A stretch of DNA of 64,000 nt from positions 1-64,000 of the forward strand of contig CALLKK010000003.1 of the NCBI GenBank assembly GCA_938008435.1. The letters are read 5' to 3'. The translations under genes were made by a program, and so were the position numbers. Numbering within the stretch: the first letter of the stretch is position 1; each line of letters starts with the position of its first letter. Origin of the DNA: an uncultured Steroidobacter sp. Its GTDB lineage: Bacteria; Pseudomonadota; Gammaproteobacteria; Steroidobacterales; Steroidobacteraceae. Below, in pieces: positions 8,477 through 17,748 of the stretch. A model generated the notes under the pieces. It was not told where the DNA came from and ran no database searches. It worked only from the letters and a program-made list of their open reading frames with translations.

Positions 8477-9076
8477 ATGTCTCTCCATCGCATGCTTGCG
8501 ATTTGCATGGCCGTCGCGCTGAGCGCGTGCGGCTCGAAGAATGAAACGCACGAGGGCGCTGATGAGCACGCGCAGCACGCTCCGCAAGCGGTCGACGAAC
8601 AAGCGCCGGCCGATCAGAGTGGAGCCAGCGCCGTCGTCCAACTCGCGCCCACTCAAGGCAACACGGTGACGGGTTCGCTTTCCCTTTCGGCCGAAGAGAA
8701 CGGCGTGCGCCTGAGCGGTGTCGTGCAGGGCCTGAAGCCGAACGGCGAATTCGGCTTCCACATCCACGAGAAGGGCGATTGCAGCGCGCCGGATGCGAGC
8801 AGCGCCGGCGGCCATTTCAATCCGCACAACGCGGAGCACGGCAATCCCGAGAGCGATGCGCGTCATGCAGGTGACATGTTCAACCTGCGCTCCGACGATC
8901 AAGGCACCGCGCAGGTCGATGTCCTCGCAAGGGGCGTCACGCTACAGACCGGCGAGCCCACCGATGTGCTCGGCCGCGCGATCGTCGTGCACGAAGGCCC
9001 GGACGATTACACGTCGCAGCCCGCCGGCAACTCCGGTGCGCGTGTCGCGTGCGGCGTGATTGCACCGAACGGCTGA
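8477..9076 (+). CDS. sodC: Cu,Zn superoxide dismutase, lipoprotein
   Basis: This periplasmic enzyme dismutates superoxide. The 199-residue protein has a lipoprotein signal ending in ALSAC, then a His/Glu-rich linker (about residues 22-50) and the SodC beta-barrel. Metal ligands are visible in FGFHIHEKGDC, GGHFNPHNAEHG, RHAGDMFN and GRAIVVHEG; the disulfide partner is in ARVACGVI. The ATG at 8477 follows GGAGGTAAC. The lipid anchor is less common than the soluble form and would hold the enzyme at a membrane. Confidence 0.96.
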   Translation: MSLHRMLAICMAVALSACGSKNETHEGADEHAQHAPQAVDEQAPADQSGASAVVQLAPTQGNTVTGSLSLSAEENGVRLSGVVQGLKPNGEFGFHIHEKGDCSAPDASSAGGHFNPHNAEHGNPESDARHAGDMFNLRSDDQGTAQVDVLARGVTLQTGEPTDVLGRAIVVHEGPDDYTSQPAGNSGARVACGVIAPNG

Positions 9077-9105
9077 CGTAAAGCCTTTTCGCACCCATCC
9101 GTACA

Positions 9106-9141
9106 GCCGGGGCCCGTCGATACTCGTCGGCGGGCTCCGGC
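9106..9141 (+). terminator. Terminator-like hairpin after sodC
   Basis: GCCGGGGCCCG at 9106-9116 pairs with CGGGCTCCGGC at 9131-9141 (one G-U pair), loop of 14. It is followed by a T-rich stretch (GCTTTTCTTCTCC). It lies between convergent sodC and the PAP2 gene. Confidence 0.6.
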
Positions 9142-9176
9142 CGCCTGATTCCGCTTTTCTTCTCCGTCTTCGCGCG

Positions 9177-10097
9177 TCAGCTTTGCGACGCATCGCGCGG
9201 TGCGCCATTCGCCAGGTGGCCTTCATGTAAGTCCCGCCGACGGATCACCTCGAACGCGCTCGAGCAGACGGCGATCCACGCACCTCCCACGGCAAACCCT
9301 GCGAGCACATCGCTCAAGTAGTGCACTTGCAGGATCACTCGGCTGAAGCCGACGAACGTGACGAGCGTGAGCGTGACGAGCGCAATCGGGATATGCCACG
9401 CGCGCGGCGTATGCCGAATCACGAAGTATCCGAGCAAGCCGTACACGAAGATCGCGCCGGAGGCATGCCCGCTCGGAAAGCTCCAACCGTTGGCATCGAC
9501 CAGCGAATGATCGTGAATCGGGCGCGTGCGCTCGAAATGGCTCTTGAGCAGCAGCACGAGCAGACCGCCGCCTGCGGTACCGAGCACCCACACCGCCGCA
9601 TGCAACCACCAGCGGCGCAGCAAGAAGAAGAGTGCGACGATGGCGCCGATGGCGGTCGTCACGCCGCGATCGCCGAGCTGCGTCAGCACTGCAAACACGC
9701 GCAGCGTCGCATCGCCGACATGCGTGCGCAGCGCTTCGGCAAGCCGCTCGTCGAAGAGCGCAAGATCGTCCCGCTCGTCGACGACATCCGCGAGATCGAT
9801 AAATGCCGCGAGCGCGGCGAGCGCCACGGCGACGCTCACGATCGCGTGCAAACCCAAGTACCGCCACACGGTGACCGTGCCGCTCGATAACTGGCGCAGC
9901 CACGGGACGCGCCGCAACGCTCTCGCCAGCGGCGACGCCGCGAATATGTCCCACAGGCGTTCCACGGCCCGCCAGAGCGGCTCGCGGCATCGCTCGATCG
10001 CGTACCACGACAGTCCTGTCACGAGCAGCAGCACGATGCTCGTAGCAAACAAGAACGCGACCGGGTGCCGACCCAAGCACTCGGCTACCGCACTCAT
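9177..10097 (-). CDS. PAP2-family membrane phosphatase
   Basis: This 306-residue integral membrane protein belongs to the phosphatidic-acid phosphatase type 2 family. The three signature motifs are all present near the C-terminus: KSHFERTRP, PSGHASGA and SRVILQVHYLSDVLAG, with catalytic His residues in the second and third. About seven hydrophobic segments are seen. The start at 10097 has GGAGG six bases upstream. Likely substrates are lipid phosphates such as undecaprenyl-PP, phosphatidate or PGP, but the sequence does not decide. It lies downstream of slyX on the same strand. Confidence 0.92.
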   Translation of the reverse strand: MSAVAECLGRHPVAFLFATSIVLLLVTGLSWYAIERCREPLWRAVERLWDIFAASPLARALRRVPWLRQLSSGTVTVWRYLGLHAIVSVAVALAALAAFIDLADVVDERDDLALFDERLAEALRTHVGDATLRVFAVLTQLGDRGVTTAIGAIVALFFLLRRWWLHAAVWVLGTAGGGLLVLLLKSHFERTRPIHDHSLVDANGWSFPSGHASGAIFVYGLLGYFVIRHTPRAWHIPIALVTLTLVTFVGFSRVILQVHYLSDVLAGFAVGGAWIAVCSSAFEVIRRRDLHEGHLANGAPRDASQS

Positions 10098-10188
10098 CGA
10101 GCACCTCCGCGAATGCAGGCGAGCGCGCTCGGCACGCAATGTCTCACGCGGTCAACGAATGTGAAACGCTCGGTGCACGCCCCGGCCA

Positions 10189-10386
10189 TCAGTGCGGCGG
10201 ATTGTCGTCTGCCGACACCGACCATTCGCGCAGTACCTCCATGCGCTCCTTGAGCAGCGCCACCTCGTCCTGCAGCGCCGTGATCGTTTGCTGCTGACGG
10301 TAGACGACATCGCTCAGCTCGCTGTTCGCGCGCTCCAGATAAGCGATCTTGATCTCCAAACGCTCCAGCGTTTCTGCGTCGATCAT
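10189..10386 (-). CDS. slyX: SlyX family protein
   Basis: This 65-residue protein is almost wholly coiled coil (LERLEIKIAYLERANSELSD, then QQQTITALQDEVALLKERM), matching SlyX in length and pattern. The biochemical role of SlyX is not established. The start at 10386 is preceded by GAGGAGACG. It lies 40 bp after the DUF4097-like gene and 91 bp before the PAP2 gene, so a three-gene transcript is possible. Confidence 0.9.
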   Translation of the reverse strand: MIDAETLERLEIKIAYLERANSELSDVVYRQQQTITALQDEVALLKERMEVLREWSVSADDNPPH

Positions 10387-10426
10387 GGCTCGTCTCCTCG
10401 CAGCGAAACGAATGACTGTCCGATCG

Positions 10427-11377
10427 TCATTGATCCTTGGCGTCCTCGTCGAGCTCCGTTGTCTCGGCTCCTTCGTCGGAAGGCAACTCGCTGAGGGCGG
10501 GCGCTCCGGCAATGCGCACGCGCCCGCCGACGCCGCTGTAATGCACGCTCGCCGCCTTTTCCACCGTCAAGTCGCCGGCGATGTCATCGATCAACACATC
10601 GCCCGCCTTGTGCTCGGTGACGAGCACATCGTGCCGAACCCGTGCGATGCGAATATCGCCGCGTCCGGCTGCCTCAATCCGTACGCTGCCGGTCACCGCA
10701 TCGATGCGAATATCGCCCGAGCCGCTGCTACCGATCGTAACGTTACCTTGTACGCCCTCGATGTCGATGTCGCCGGTGTCCTGCTCGACGACGATGACGT
10801 CGCCGATCACTTGCGCGATTCCGACGTCGCCCGCTGCGCTCGTAACGCGCACCGAGCCCTTGACGTTGCGTACCTTGAGACTGCCCGCGCCGTCGCGGAT
10901 ACGAAGCTCGCCGTTGACGTTCTCGACTTCGAGCTCGCCGGAGCCGTCTTCGAGATGCGTCTCCGCCACGTTGGCGACCCGTGTCGCGCCATTCGTGTGC
11001 ACGATGTCGAGCGCCAGATCGGCCGGCACCGCAACCGTCACATCGAGCCGCGCTGCGCCGCGAAACCATGCGCGCGGATTGAGACGCGCTGTCGGCAGGA
11101 GCGTTTCGAGCACAAGCGTGCTTCCATCGCGCTCGAGACGAATCTGGGTCGCATCGAGCTGCCCCCGGCTCGCGGCACACGCCTTACCGCTTGCCTGCAC
11201 GCTGCGCGCACCGCTTTCCCCCAGCACGACGAGCTCGCCCGTCCCCGCGCGAATCTCGAGCCGTTCGATCCCATCCACCGAGTGCTCGGCCATGCGCTCG
11301 ATCTCGTACGCGCAGTCAGCCGCGAACGCCGCTTCGTACAACAGCCATGCGGCCAATGCCAGAGTCGTGTTATTCAT
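10427..11377 (-). CDS. Secreted DUF4097-like beta-strand repeat protein
   Basis: This exported protein of 316 residues has a signal peptide (MNNTTLALAAWLLYEAAFA, cleavage likely before ADC) and a body made of short repeating beta-strand units such as GDVGIAQVIGDVIVVEQDTG, GNVTIGSSGSGDIRIDAVTG and GSVRIEAAGRGDIRIARV. This pattern matches DUF4097/adhesin-like proteins expected to fold as a right-handed beta-helix. The tail is acidic (ETTELDEDAKDQ). I chose ATG 11377, with GAGAG six bases upstream, over ATG 11383. Function unknown; it diverges from the protease-OmpA gene. Confidence 0.82.
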   Translation of the reverse strand: MNNTTLALAAWLLYEAAFAADCAYEIERMAEHSVDGIERLEIRAGTGELVVLGESGARSVQASGKACAASRGQLDATQIRLERDGSTLVLETLLPTARLNPRAWFRGAARLDVTVAVPADLALDIVHTNGATRVANVAETHLEDGSGELEVENVNGELRIRDGAGSLKVRNVKGSVRVTSAAGDVGIAQVIGDVIVVEQDTGDIDIEGVQGNVTIGSSGSGDIRIDAVTGSVRIEAAGRGDIRIARVRHDVLVTEHKAGDVLIDDIAGDLTVEKAASVHYSGVGGRVRIAGAPALSELPSDEGAETTELDEDAKDQ

Positions 11378-11622
11378 TGGCATCTCTCGTCCAGGCGCCG
11401 TGCGCTTCGCCACGCAGACCAGCCGACAATGCGTGACTCGTATGGAAGCGTCTGGGCGCGTACCTTTCCGGAACCATAGTACAGCGCCGACGGATGGCTG
11501 GCGCGAGATCTTCGGAGGCAACCGCGCATGAGTCGACGAGGGAACTTCGGACGGAGCGATGCAGCCCTGCGGCGCGCAGGCGGGTGCGAGGCGCATTCCT
11601 CGTCGGCAACGCTCAAGCGACG

Positions 11623-13797
11623 ATGAAGCCGAAGACGCTGCTCATGGGATTGCTTGCCGCCTTACCGGTGTCGCTGCTCGCGCTCGTTGCCTGGGCGTTT
11701 TTCTGGCCGGAAGGCGCCTGCAGCGATCCTGCTTGCTCGCGCATACGGTTCAACCTGTTCGTCGAGCTCGATACGTTCCGCGGCATCGAACCCATCCCGC
11801 TCGAAGTGGAAGCGGACGGCACGCGCTACTCCGTGCGCGACATCCTGCGCAGCGGCGGCTTGGACGTGCAAATTCAGCTCGACGACGACAGCCTGCCCTA
11901 CTCGCCGGACAGCGGCCCGCTCGATCGCGCCGACCTTTATCAATATGCGCTGGCTTGGCGCAATCTTGCACCGCCCGCACGCGCCGATGCGCAGATTTAC
12001 GCGCTCGTCGCGCCCTCGATCGTCTCGGAGCGCGGCGAAGCCCTATTCGGCATCATGTTCGACAGCGCAGGCCGCGAGGGCGTGGCGATCGCCCCGTTGC
12101 AAACGGTGCGCACTTTCGAAGCAGCAGAGTTCGATTCGATTCCGCTGCTGCAGCTGCGCACCTTCGTGCACGAGATGCTGCATGCATTGAACCGCCGTCA
12201 TATCGATGCAGTGCAGATGCCCGACGGACGCATCACGCTCGAAGCGCCCACGCGCTGCTTGATGATCCGCGCGGGCAACGACTGGCGCCTCACCGAGCGG
12301 CCCCTGATGGCGTTGAGCCCCGGCACGATTCAATTCTTTCAAACGGCCGAAGCACGCCGCGTCCTGCCGGGAAGCTCCAACACGCCCTTCGAAGGACTCG
12401 GCAACTCCGCCACCGAATGCGCGGACGTGCGCGCGCGCGTCTACGAGCGCAGCCTTGCCTCGCGCTGGGAATTCGCCAAGCGGCGGCTCTTCGCGATCTT
12501 CGGTATTGCAAGCGCCGAGGCACAGGAAGACATGAAGAGCGATGAAGACGTGCAGGACGATGTTCCGCCCGTGCCCGTCGTGCGCTTGCAGGTGCAGGCA
12601 CAGGAAGCCGCCTATCCGCTCGCCTACCCGATCGCGGTCCGCATCATGGCCGGCAACGAATCGGATCATGCGCTGCCACTCAAGAACCGGCTCGCACCTG
12701 AGTTCGGCTTGATTCAGATCGAGTACCGCTTCGCAGGCGACAGCGAATGGCGCGTCTTTCAGCCACTGACGCGCTACGAGCCCGCCGATGACGAGGCCGC
12801 ACGACTCGAACCCGGCGAGTCGACCGAGCACACCGCACCCATTTACTTCGGCGACAAGGGCTGGACCTTTCCGCAACCCGGCGACTACGAATTGCGCGCC
12901 GTCCTGAAGGCCCCGGAACACGCAATGGACATTACGAGCGACGTGGTGCACATCCGCATCGCTCCGCCGCAAAGCGACGCCGATCTTGCCGTGCTGCAAC
13001 CGCTGCTCGACGAAGCCGGCATGCTCGATGCCGACATCGGCCGCTGGCTTACTTTCGACGGCCGCATCGGCGATGCCGAGGCACTATCGGCCGTCGCGCA
13101 TGCGGTCGAGCAGTATCCGCACACGGCGCTCGGCTCGGCACTGCGACTTGCGCTCGCGGCACAACGCTTGCGGCCGCCGATCGATCCACGCACTGGCGAG
13201 CGTCCTGCACCCGACGTGAAGGGCGCCCACGCGCTGCTCGATGATCTGTGCTCGGATAGCGGCGTCGCAGCGCTCAAGCACGAGCTGCTCCTGCGGCTCG
13301 ACGCGTCGAGTGGCGCGACAGTCACAGATCCATTGGTGTCAGGCAGCGCCGCATGGGATGGCACGACGCGCACACGAACGCTGCCTACATATTCGGACGA
13401 GAAGCTCAAGCGCGCTCCCGTAACCCTGCATTTCTGCCGCAACGAAGCCGCGCTGAAAGACGCACCGCGCAGGCGCGCAGCACGGATCGCACGTACGCTC
13501 ACGCAGGCAAAGCGCATCGTCCTCGTCGGCCACACCGATCATACCGGCACCTGCCGCTTCAACGACACGCTCGCCTTACGCCGCGCGCAGGCAGTGAAAG
13601 ATGCGCTCGTCGCTGCAGGCATCACCCGCCGGAAGATCGAGATTGCCTCACTCGGCGAACGCCGCCCGCTCGAATTCTTCGCGGACGATGAGCACAGTAT
13701 GCTCAATCGACGCGTCGAGATTCTCTATGAGCCGCAGGACGACGTCGCCGACGAAGAAGAGATCGAGGCTGAGCGAGTGGAGCCGGAGTGTGGATGA
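11623..13797 (+). CDS. Metzincin-like metalloprotease domain joined to an OmpA-like peptidoglycan-binding domain
   Basis: This 724-residue envelope protein has an N-terminal membrane segment or uncleaved signal (LLMGLLAALPVSLLALVAWA). Residues about 30-320 hold a putative zinc protease: FVHEMLHALNRRH gives His183, Glu184, His187 and His193, the HExxHxxxxxH spacing of metzincins, but with Asn190 where Gly is usual. A mid region (about 325-460) looks like a beta-sandwich. The C-terminus (about 590-710) is OmpA-like (VLVGHTDHTGTCRFNDTLAL, then ITRRKIEIASLGERRP), which binds peptidoglycan. The start has no strong ribosome site. I do not recognise the whole architecture; the role may be in wall or envelope processing. 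Confidence 0.75.
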   Translation: MKPKTLLMGLLAALPVSLLALVAWAFFWPEGACSDPACSRIRFNLFVELDTFRGIEPIPLEVEADGTRYSVRDILRSGGLDVQIQLDDDSLPYSPDSGPLDRADLYQYALAWRNLAPPARADAQIYALVAPSIVSERGEALFGIMFDSAGREGVAIAPLQTVRTFEAAEFDSIPLLQLRTFVHEMLHALNRRHIDAVQMPDGRITLEAPTRCLMIRAGNDWRLTERPLMALSPGTIQFFQTAEARRVLPGSSNTPFEGLGNSATECADVRARVYERSLASRWEFAKRRLFAIFGIASAEAQEDMKSDEDVQDDVPPVPVVRLQVQAQEAAYPLAYPIAVRIMAGNESDHALPLKNRLAPEFGLIQIEYRFAGDSEWRVFQPLTRYEPADDEAARLEPGESTEHTAPIYFGDKGWTFPQPGDYELRAVLKAPEHAMDITSDVVHIRIAPPQSDADLAVLQPLLDEAGMLDADIGRWLTFDGRIGDAEALSAVAHAVEQYPHTALGSALRLALAAQRLRPPIDPRTGERPAPDVKGAHALLDDLCSDSGVAALKHELLLRLDASSGATVTDPLVSGSAAWDGTTRTRTLPTYSDEKLKRAPVTLHFCRNEAALKDAPRRRAARIARTLTQAKRIVLVGHTDHTGTCRFNDTLALRRAQAVKDALVAAGITRRKIEIASLGERRPLEFFADDEHSMLNRRVEILYEPQDDVADEEEIEAERVEPECG

Positions 13798-13804
13798 AAA
13801 GGGG

Positions 13805-13872
13805 CTCTGGGCACTGGGCGCTGGGCACTGGCTAGATGGGCTACAGGCTACGGGCTACGGGCTACAGGCTAC
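13805..13872. repeat. Composite heptad repeat, copy 1
   Basis: Two runs of 7-bp tandem units lie between converging genes. At 13805-13832 the unit is CTGGGCR (four units, the first and last imperfect); at 13838-13872 the unit is RGGCTAC (five units). On the minus strand this reads GTAGCCY units followed by YGCCCAG units, the same order as in copies 2 and 5. The second run overlaps the last codons and stop of the kinase gene. Confidence 0.85.
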
Positions 13873-16800
13873 AGCCCACAGCCTGCGAAGCGCACCTCAG
13901 CTGCAACTCATTGAGCAGCTCCGTCGAATCGACGGGCTTCGTCAAATGCACATCGAAGCCGGCTTCGCGTGAGCGGCGTCGATCTTCTTCTTGCCCCCAA
14001 CCGGTGACGGCAATCAACACGGTTTGCTTGCCCCAGGGTTGTTGCCGAACCCATCGAGCCGCTTCGAAACCGGACATGCGCGGCATGCCGAGATCCATGA
14101 TGATCGCTTCGGGACGAATGAGCTCGGCCATCTCGATCGCCGCGAGACCATCGTTGGCGATATGCGTCACGTAACCTGACATCTGCGCGAGAATCGCAAG
14201 GCTGTTGGCGGCATCGAGATTGTCGTCGACGATGAGCAGCTGATGGCGTCGCTGGAAGATCGGCGCAATGTTCTCGGCGAGCGCCGGCGATTCCACCGCC
14301 TCGGCGTCGACAGCCGCCGGGAGCCTGACCGTGAAGACGCTACCTTTACCGAGCCCTTCGCTGTGCGCTTCGATCGTCCCGGCGTGGAGCTCGACCAGAT
14401 GCTTCGCCAGCGACAGTCCTACACCCAGGCCGCTCGATGCGCGCGCGTGCATGCGATCGCCCTGCACGAACAGATCGAAGAGCTGCGGCAGGAATTCCGG
14501 CGCAATGCCGACGCCGTTGTCGCGCACCTGCACGACATGCGTGCCTTCGTCGCGAACCAGCTCCACGTCGATGCGACCGCCCGGATCGGTGAACTTTGCA
14601 GCGTTGTTGAGCAAGTTGCCGACGATCTGCAGCAGGCGCGTCGAGTCTCCCTCCACGAACGCCGGCTCAACCGGCACCGACAGATGCACCTCGTGATTGA
14701 CTGCTTCGAACAGCGGCCTGACCGTGTTCACGGCAGAGGTCACGATCTCGCGCAGATCGACGCGCTCGAGACGCAGCTCCAAGGTATTGCGCGTCAAGCG
14801 ACTGACGTCGAGCAGATCGTCGAGCAACCGCCCCATGTGCGCGACCTGGCGCTCGATCACATCGTGCGCGGCCGCCGTGATCTCGGGCGGCACGCCCGGT
14901 TTCAAGAGCCCCGCTGCATATCGAATCGGCGCGAGCGGATTGCGCAGCTCGTGTGCGAGCAAGGCGATGAACTCGTCCTTGCGACGATCGCTGGTGCGTA
15001 ACTGCTCTTCGAGCTCACGCCGCTCCGTGACGTCCGAGATCGCGGCCACGAAACCGCGCACCTTGCCGCTCTGCGGATCGACGTCGGGCACGTAGCGAGA
15101 CTGCAGGAAGCGCATCTTGCGTTCGCCGACGGGCACGCCAAGCTCGAAATTGACCGGCTCACCCGCGAGCACGCGGCGCACGTACGGCTCGACGGAACGA
15201 AATAGCGTCGGCCCGAGCACTTCGGCAATCGTCTTGCCGATCACCTCCTCCTGCGAGCGTTTGAAGCTGCGCGTGTACGCCTTGTTGACGAACAGGTAGC
15301 GCGTCTCGCCGTCGCAGTGCGCCAGCATCACGTCGGCATGGTCGGTGACGAGACACAGCTCCTCGTGCGCACGCTTCTGCGCATCGATATCCGTCGCTGT
15401 ACCGCACCAGCGCACGACCCGTCCGTCGGGACCGCGCACCGGCACCGCGCGCGTGAGGAACCAGCGATAGGTCCCGTCTGCACCGCGCAGCCGATACTCG
15501 GCCACGAAGGTCTCGCCGAGCTCGAGCGCACGTTGCCAATCCTCGAGCACGCGCTCGTAGTCCTCTGCCGGCGTCAAGGCACGTAGCTCGACCAAGCTCG
15601 CCACCGCGCGGCCCGTGTACTCCTCCCAGCGTTGATTGATGTACTCGACCTCGCCACTTGAATTGGAGACATAGACGATCTGCGGCATCGACTCGGCGAG
15701 CAAACGGAAACGCTCCTCGCTCTCGCGCAACGCCTCGCGCACGCGCATGTCCTGGCTGATGTCGAGCATCACGCCGAAAAGCTCGTAGGGCCGACCGTCC
15801 TCGTCGTAGCGCAGCTCGCCCTTTTCGAGGATCCAGCTCACCTGGGCGCCGGCACCGACGACACGGTACTGCACCTGATACTCGCGCCGTCGCTCCTGCT
15901 GCTGGCGGAACAGATATTCCCGCACCCGCTCGCGATCGTCGGGATGCAGCGTCGCCAGATATCGTTCGTAGGCGAGGCTATGACTCTCTTCGGCGCTCAC
16001 ATAGCGGCGCAGGATGCCGCTGCGCAGATCGAGCTGGACGCCGACCATCTTCGCCGCCGCAAAGGCGATACCGAGTTTCGCTTCGGCGCGTTCTTTGGCT
16101 GCGAGCGAATGCTGACGCTCACGATCGATTCGATGCAAACGCGCTGCCGTCATGAGCAGCGCGATGAAGATGGCAACGATACTGCCGAAACCGAGCAGCG
16201 GCGCGTGCAGGCTTTGCGGATAAAGTCCCGCGCGCAAGCCGACCTGCAGTAAGGCCGCCAGCACGAGCGGCGATGCGACCACGCCAATCGCCAACGAACG
16301 CAACTCGCGTGCTGCCGGCTCATCGCCGGACAAGAGACGCATCCAGCCGAGATGCGGCCGCAGAGCGAGCACACCGAGCGTCAACAGACCTTGCGCTGCC
16401 AACTCGGGGATCGCCACGGGCGTATAAGGCGCCTCCAAATGAATCGACTCGAGGCCGAACAAGAGCGGCAGAATCAAGCCGGCCACGAGCAGCAACAGCA
16501 GCGTCGCCAGCGCAACGAACGACTTTTCGGCGGGCCGTGAACGCAGCGGCGCAAGAGCGAGCGCGCCTGCCGTAAAGAGCAGACAAATCTCCGTCAGCAT
16601 CGGCAGGCGCGCCGATGCCTCATCGGCTGCGTGCTCGCGGACATCGAGCAGCGCGAGCAATGCGCGTTCGAGCGTCAAAGCGGGATCGAACAGATGATGC
16701 GCAACGGCAACGGCGACGAGGCACGCGAGCGTCTGTCCGATGAGCCAGGAAAGACGAGCCGGCTGCGCGACCGCGAACAGCGCACAACCGCACGCCATCA

Positions 16801-17005
16801 TCAAGATCGCTTCGAATGGACCGGCCGCCTCGAACGTCGGCAGCCACGTCGTCAGCGACGGTACATCCCAGATCCATCCGCAGACGATGCACAAACCGAT
16901 GAGCAGCGTCGCGACTCCGAGCGCACTCGATAATTTGTTTAGCGTCGGCGCTGCGACGCCGCGCGGCGCGGCCTCGCGCGGCTCGCTCCCTTGAGTAGTG
17001 TCCAT
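13862..17005 (-). CDS. Membrane-anchored hybrid histidine kinase with three PAS domains and a C-terminal receiver
   Basis: This 1047-residue sensor kinase has about eight hydrophobic segments (residues 28-292), then PAS domains at about 310-425, 428-545 and 550-665. The HisKA phospho-acceptor is His685 in LLAHELRNPLAP. The HATPase is at about 790-895 with DNGVGIAPEF and GLGVGLSLAKHLVELH, and the receiver at 922-1040 has phospho-acceptor Asp971 in AIIMDLGMPRMSG and the Lys in LTKPVD. No output gene is adjacent. The last residues (AVGCSL) and the TAG stop come from the heptad repeat. GGGGGC precedes the start. Signal unknown. Confidence 0.93.
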   Translation of the reverse strand: MDTTQGSEPREAAPRGVAAPTLNKLSSALGVATLLIGLCIVCGWIWDVPSLTTWLPTFEAAGPFEAILMMACGCALFAVAQPARLSWLIGQTLACLVAVAVAHHLFDPALTLERALLALLDVREHAADEASARLPMLTEICLLFTAGALALAPLRSRPAEKSFVALATLLLLLVAGLILPLLFGLESIHLEAPYTPVAIPELAAQGLLTLGVLALRPHLGWMRLLSGDEPAARELRSLAIGVVASPLVLAALLQVGLRAGLYPQSLHAPLLGFGSIVAIFIALLMTAARLHRIDRERQHSLAAKERAEAKLGIAFAAAKMVGVQLDLRSGILRRYVSAEESHSLAYERYLATLHPDDRERVREYLFRQQQERRREYQVQYRVVGAGAQVSWILEKGELRYDEDGRPYELFGVMLDISQDMRVREALRESEERFRLLAESMPQIVYVSNSSGEVEYINQRWEEYTGRAVASLVELRALTPAEDYERVLEDWQRALELGETFVAEYRLRGADGTYRWFLTRAVPVRGPDGRVVRWCGTATDIDAQKRAHEELCLVTDHADVMLAHCDGETRYLFVNKAYTRSFKRSQEEVIGKTIAEVLGPTLFRSVEPYVRRVLAGEPVNFELGVPVGERKMRFLQSRYVPDVDPQSGKVRGFVAAISDVTERRELEEQLRTSDRRKDEFIALLAHELRNPLAPIRYAAGLLKPGVPPEITAAAHDVIERQVAHMGRLLDDLLDVSRLTRNTLELRLERVDLREIVTSAVNTVRPLFEAVNHEVHLSVPVEPAFVEGDSTRLLQIVGNLLNNAAKFTDPGGRIDVELVRDEGTHVVQVRDNGVGIAPEFLPQLFDLFVQGDRMHARASSGLGVGLSLAKHLVELHAGTIEAHSEGLGKGSVFTVRLPAAVDAEAVESPALAENIAPIFQRRHQLLIVDDNLDAANSLAILAQMSGYVTHIANDGLAAIEMAELIRPEAIIMDLGMPRMSGFEAARWVRQQPWGKQTVLIAVTGWGQEEDRRRSREAGFDVHLTKPVDSTELLNELQLRCASQAVGCSL

Positions 17006-17266
17006 GCTGCCCCCGGCCCCGGCGTCTCAGAATTGTTCCGCTGATCTGGTCGTCCGGATCGCGCTGAACGTGTACCGCGCCGAGAAGTTCCCAAGAGCGG
17101 ATTACGTAAACAACGCTGCCGTGTCGCAGGCGCGATGGCCGCCCGCGCACTCTCGCTGATGCTCGACCGGAGCTGCCGCCTCGCCGCTCGTGACGCTTGC
17201 ATCCAGGCTGCACGATCGCGTCGTTCGGTGCATGATGTGGGCGTCGCACAACCAAGGAGGTCGACC

Positions 17267-17506
17267 ATGATTCGTCACTTTCATCGCCTCGTCGGCGCCG
17301 CTCTGCTGCTCGCGGGATTGACTGCGGCCTATGCCGCCGAGAACGACGAGCTGTTGAAGCGCCTGGACAAGGACGGCAACGGCAAGATCAGCCTGAACGA
17401 AGCGAGCGAGCACGATGCGCTCTTCGTCGCCTTCAAGGATCTGGACAAGGATCGCGACGGCGAGCTCACCAAAGAGGAGCTCGCGAACTTCAAAGGCGGC
17501 AACTGA
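17267..17506 (+). CDS. Small exported EF-hand protein
   Basis: This 79-residue protein has a signal peptide (HRLVGAALLLAGLTAAYA) and two EF-hand calcium loops in the mature part: DKDGNGKISLNE and DKDRDGELTKEE, each with the acidic 1-3-5-12 pattern. It is predicted to be periplasmic and to bind Ca2+. The ATG at 17267 follows AAGGAGG. Small secreted EF-hand proteins are common in this group of bacteria but mostly uncharacterised. It stands alone, with a hairpin downstream. Confidence 0.9.
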   Translation: MIRHFHRLVGAALLLAGLTAAYAAENDELLKRLDKDGNGKISLNEASEHDALFVAFKDLDKDRDGELTKEELANFKGGN

Positions 17507-17515
17507 CACGCTCGC

Positions 17516-17547
17516 GCCGCAGCCGGGCTCGTCGCCGCGGCTGCGGC
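17516..17547 (+). terminator. Hairpin after the EF-hand gene
   Basis: GCCGCAGCCG at 17516-17525 pairs perfectly with CGGCTGCGGC at 17538-17547, loop of 12, starting 9 bp after the stop. There is no U-run. Confidence 0.5.
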
Positions 17548-17748
17548 CACACCGCGAGCGAATCGCACGATCCCATCTTTGTTATCGCTCCGCCCGCCGC
17601 CGCGCGGGCGAGCGGCCTCTGTCCCGTCGCCACGCAGCTACATGCGTTCGCCGCGCCACCCGCCGCAATTGTTCGGGCGCGCAGGTGGTTGGGTCGCCCG
17701 TTTGCTTCAGGTAGCATGTGCGCGTTTTTGCCCTCGGAGAGAACGAAC

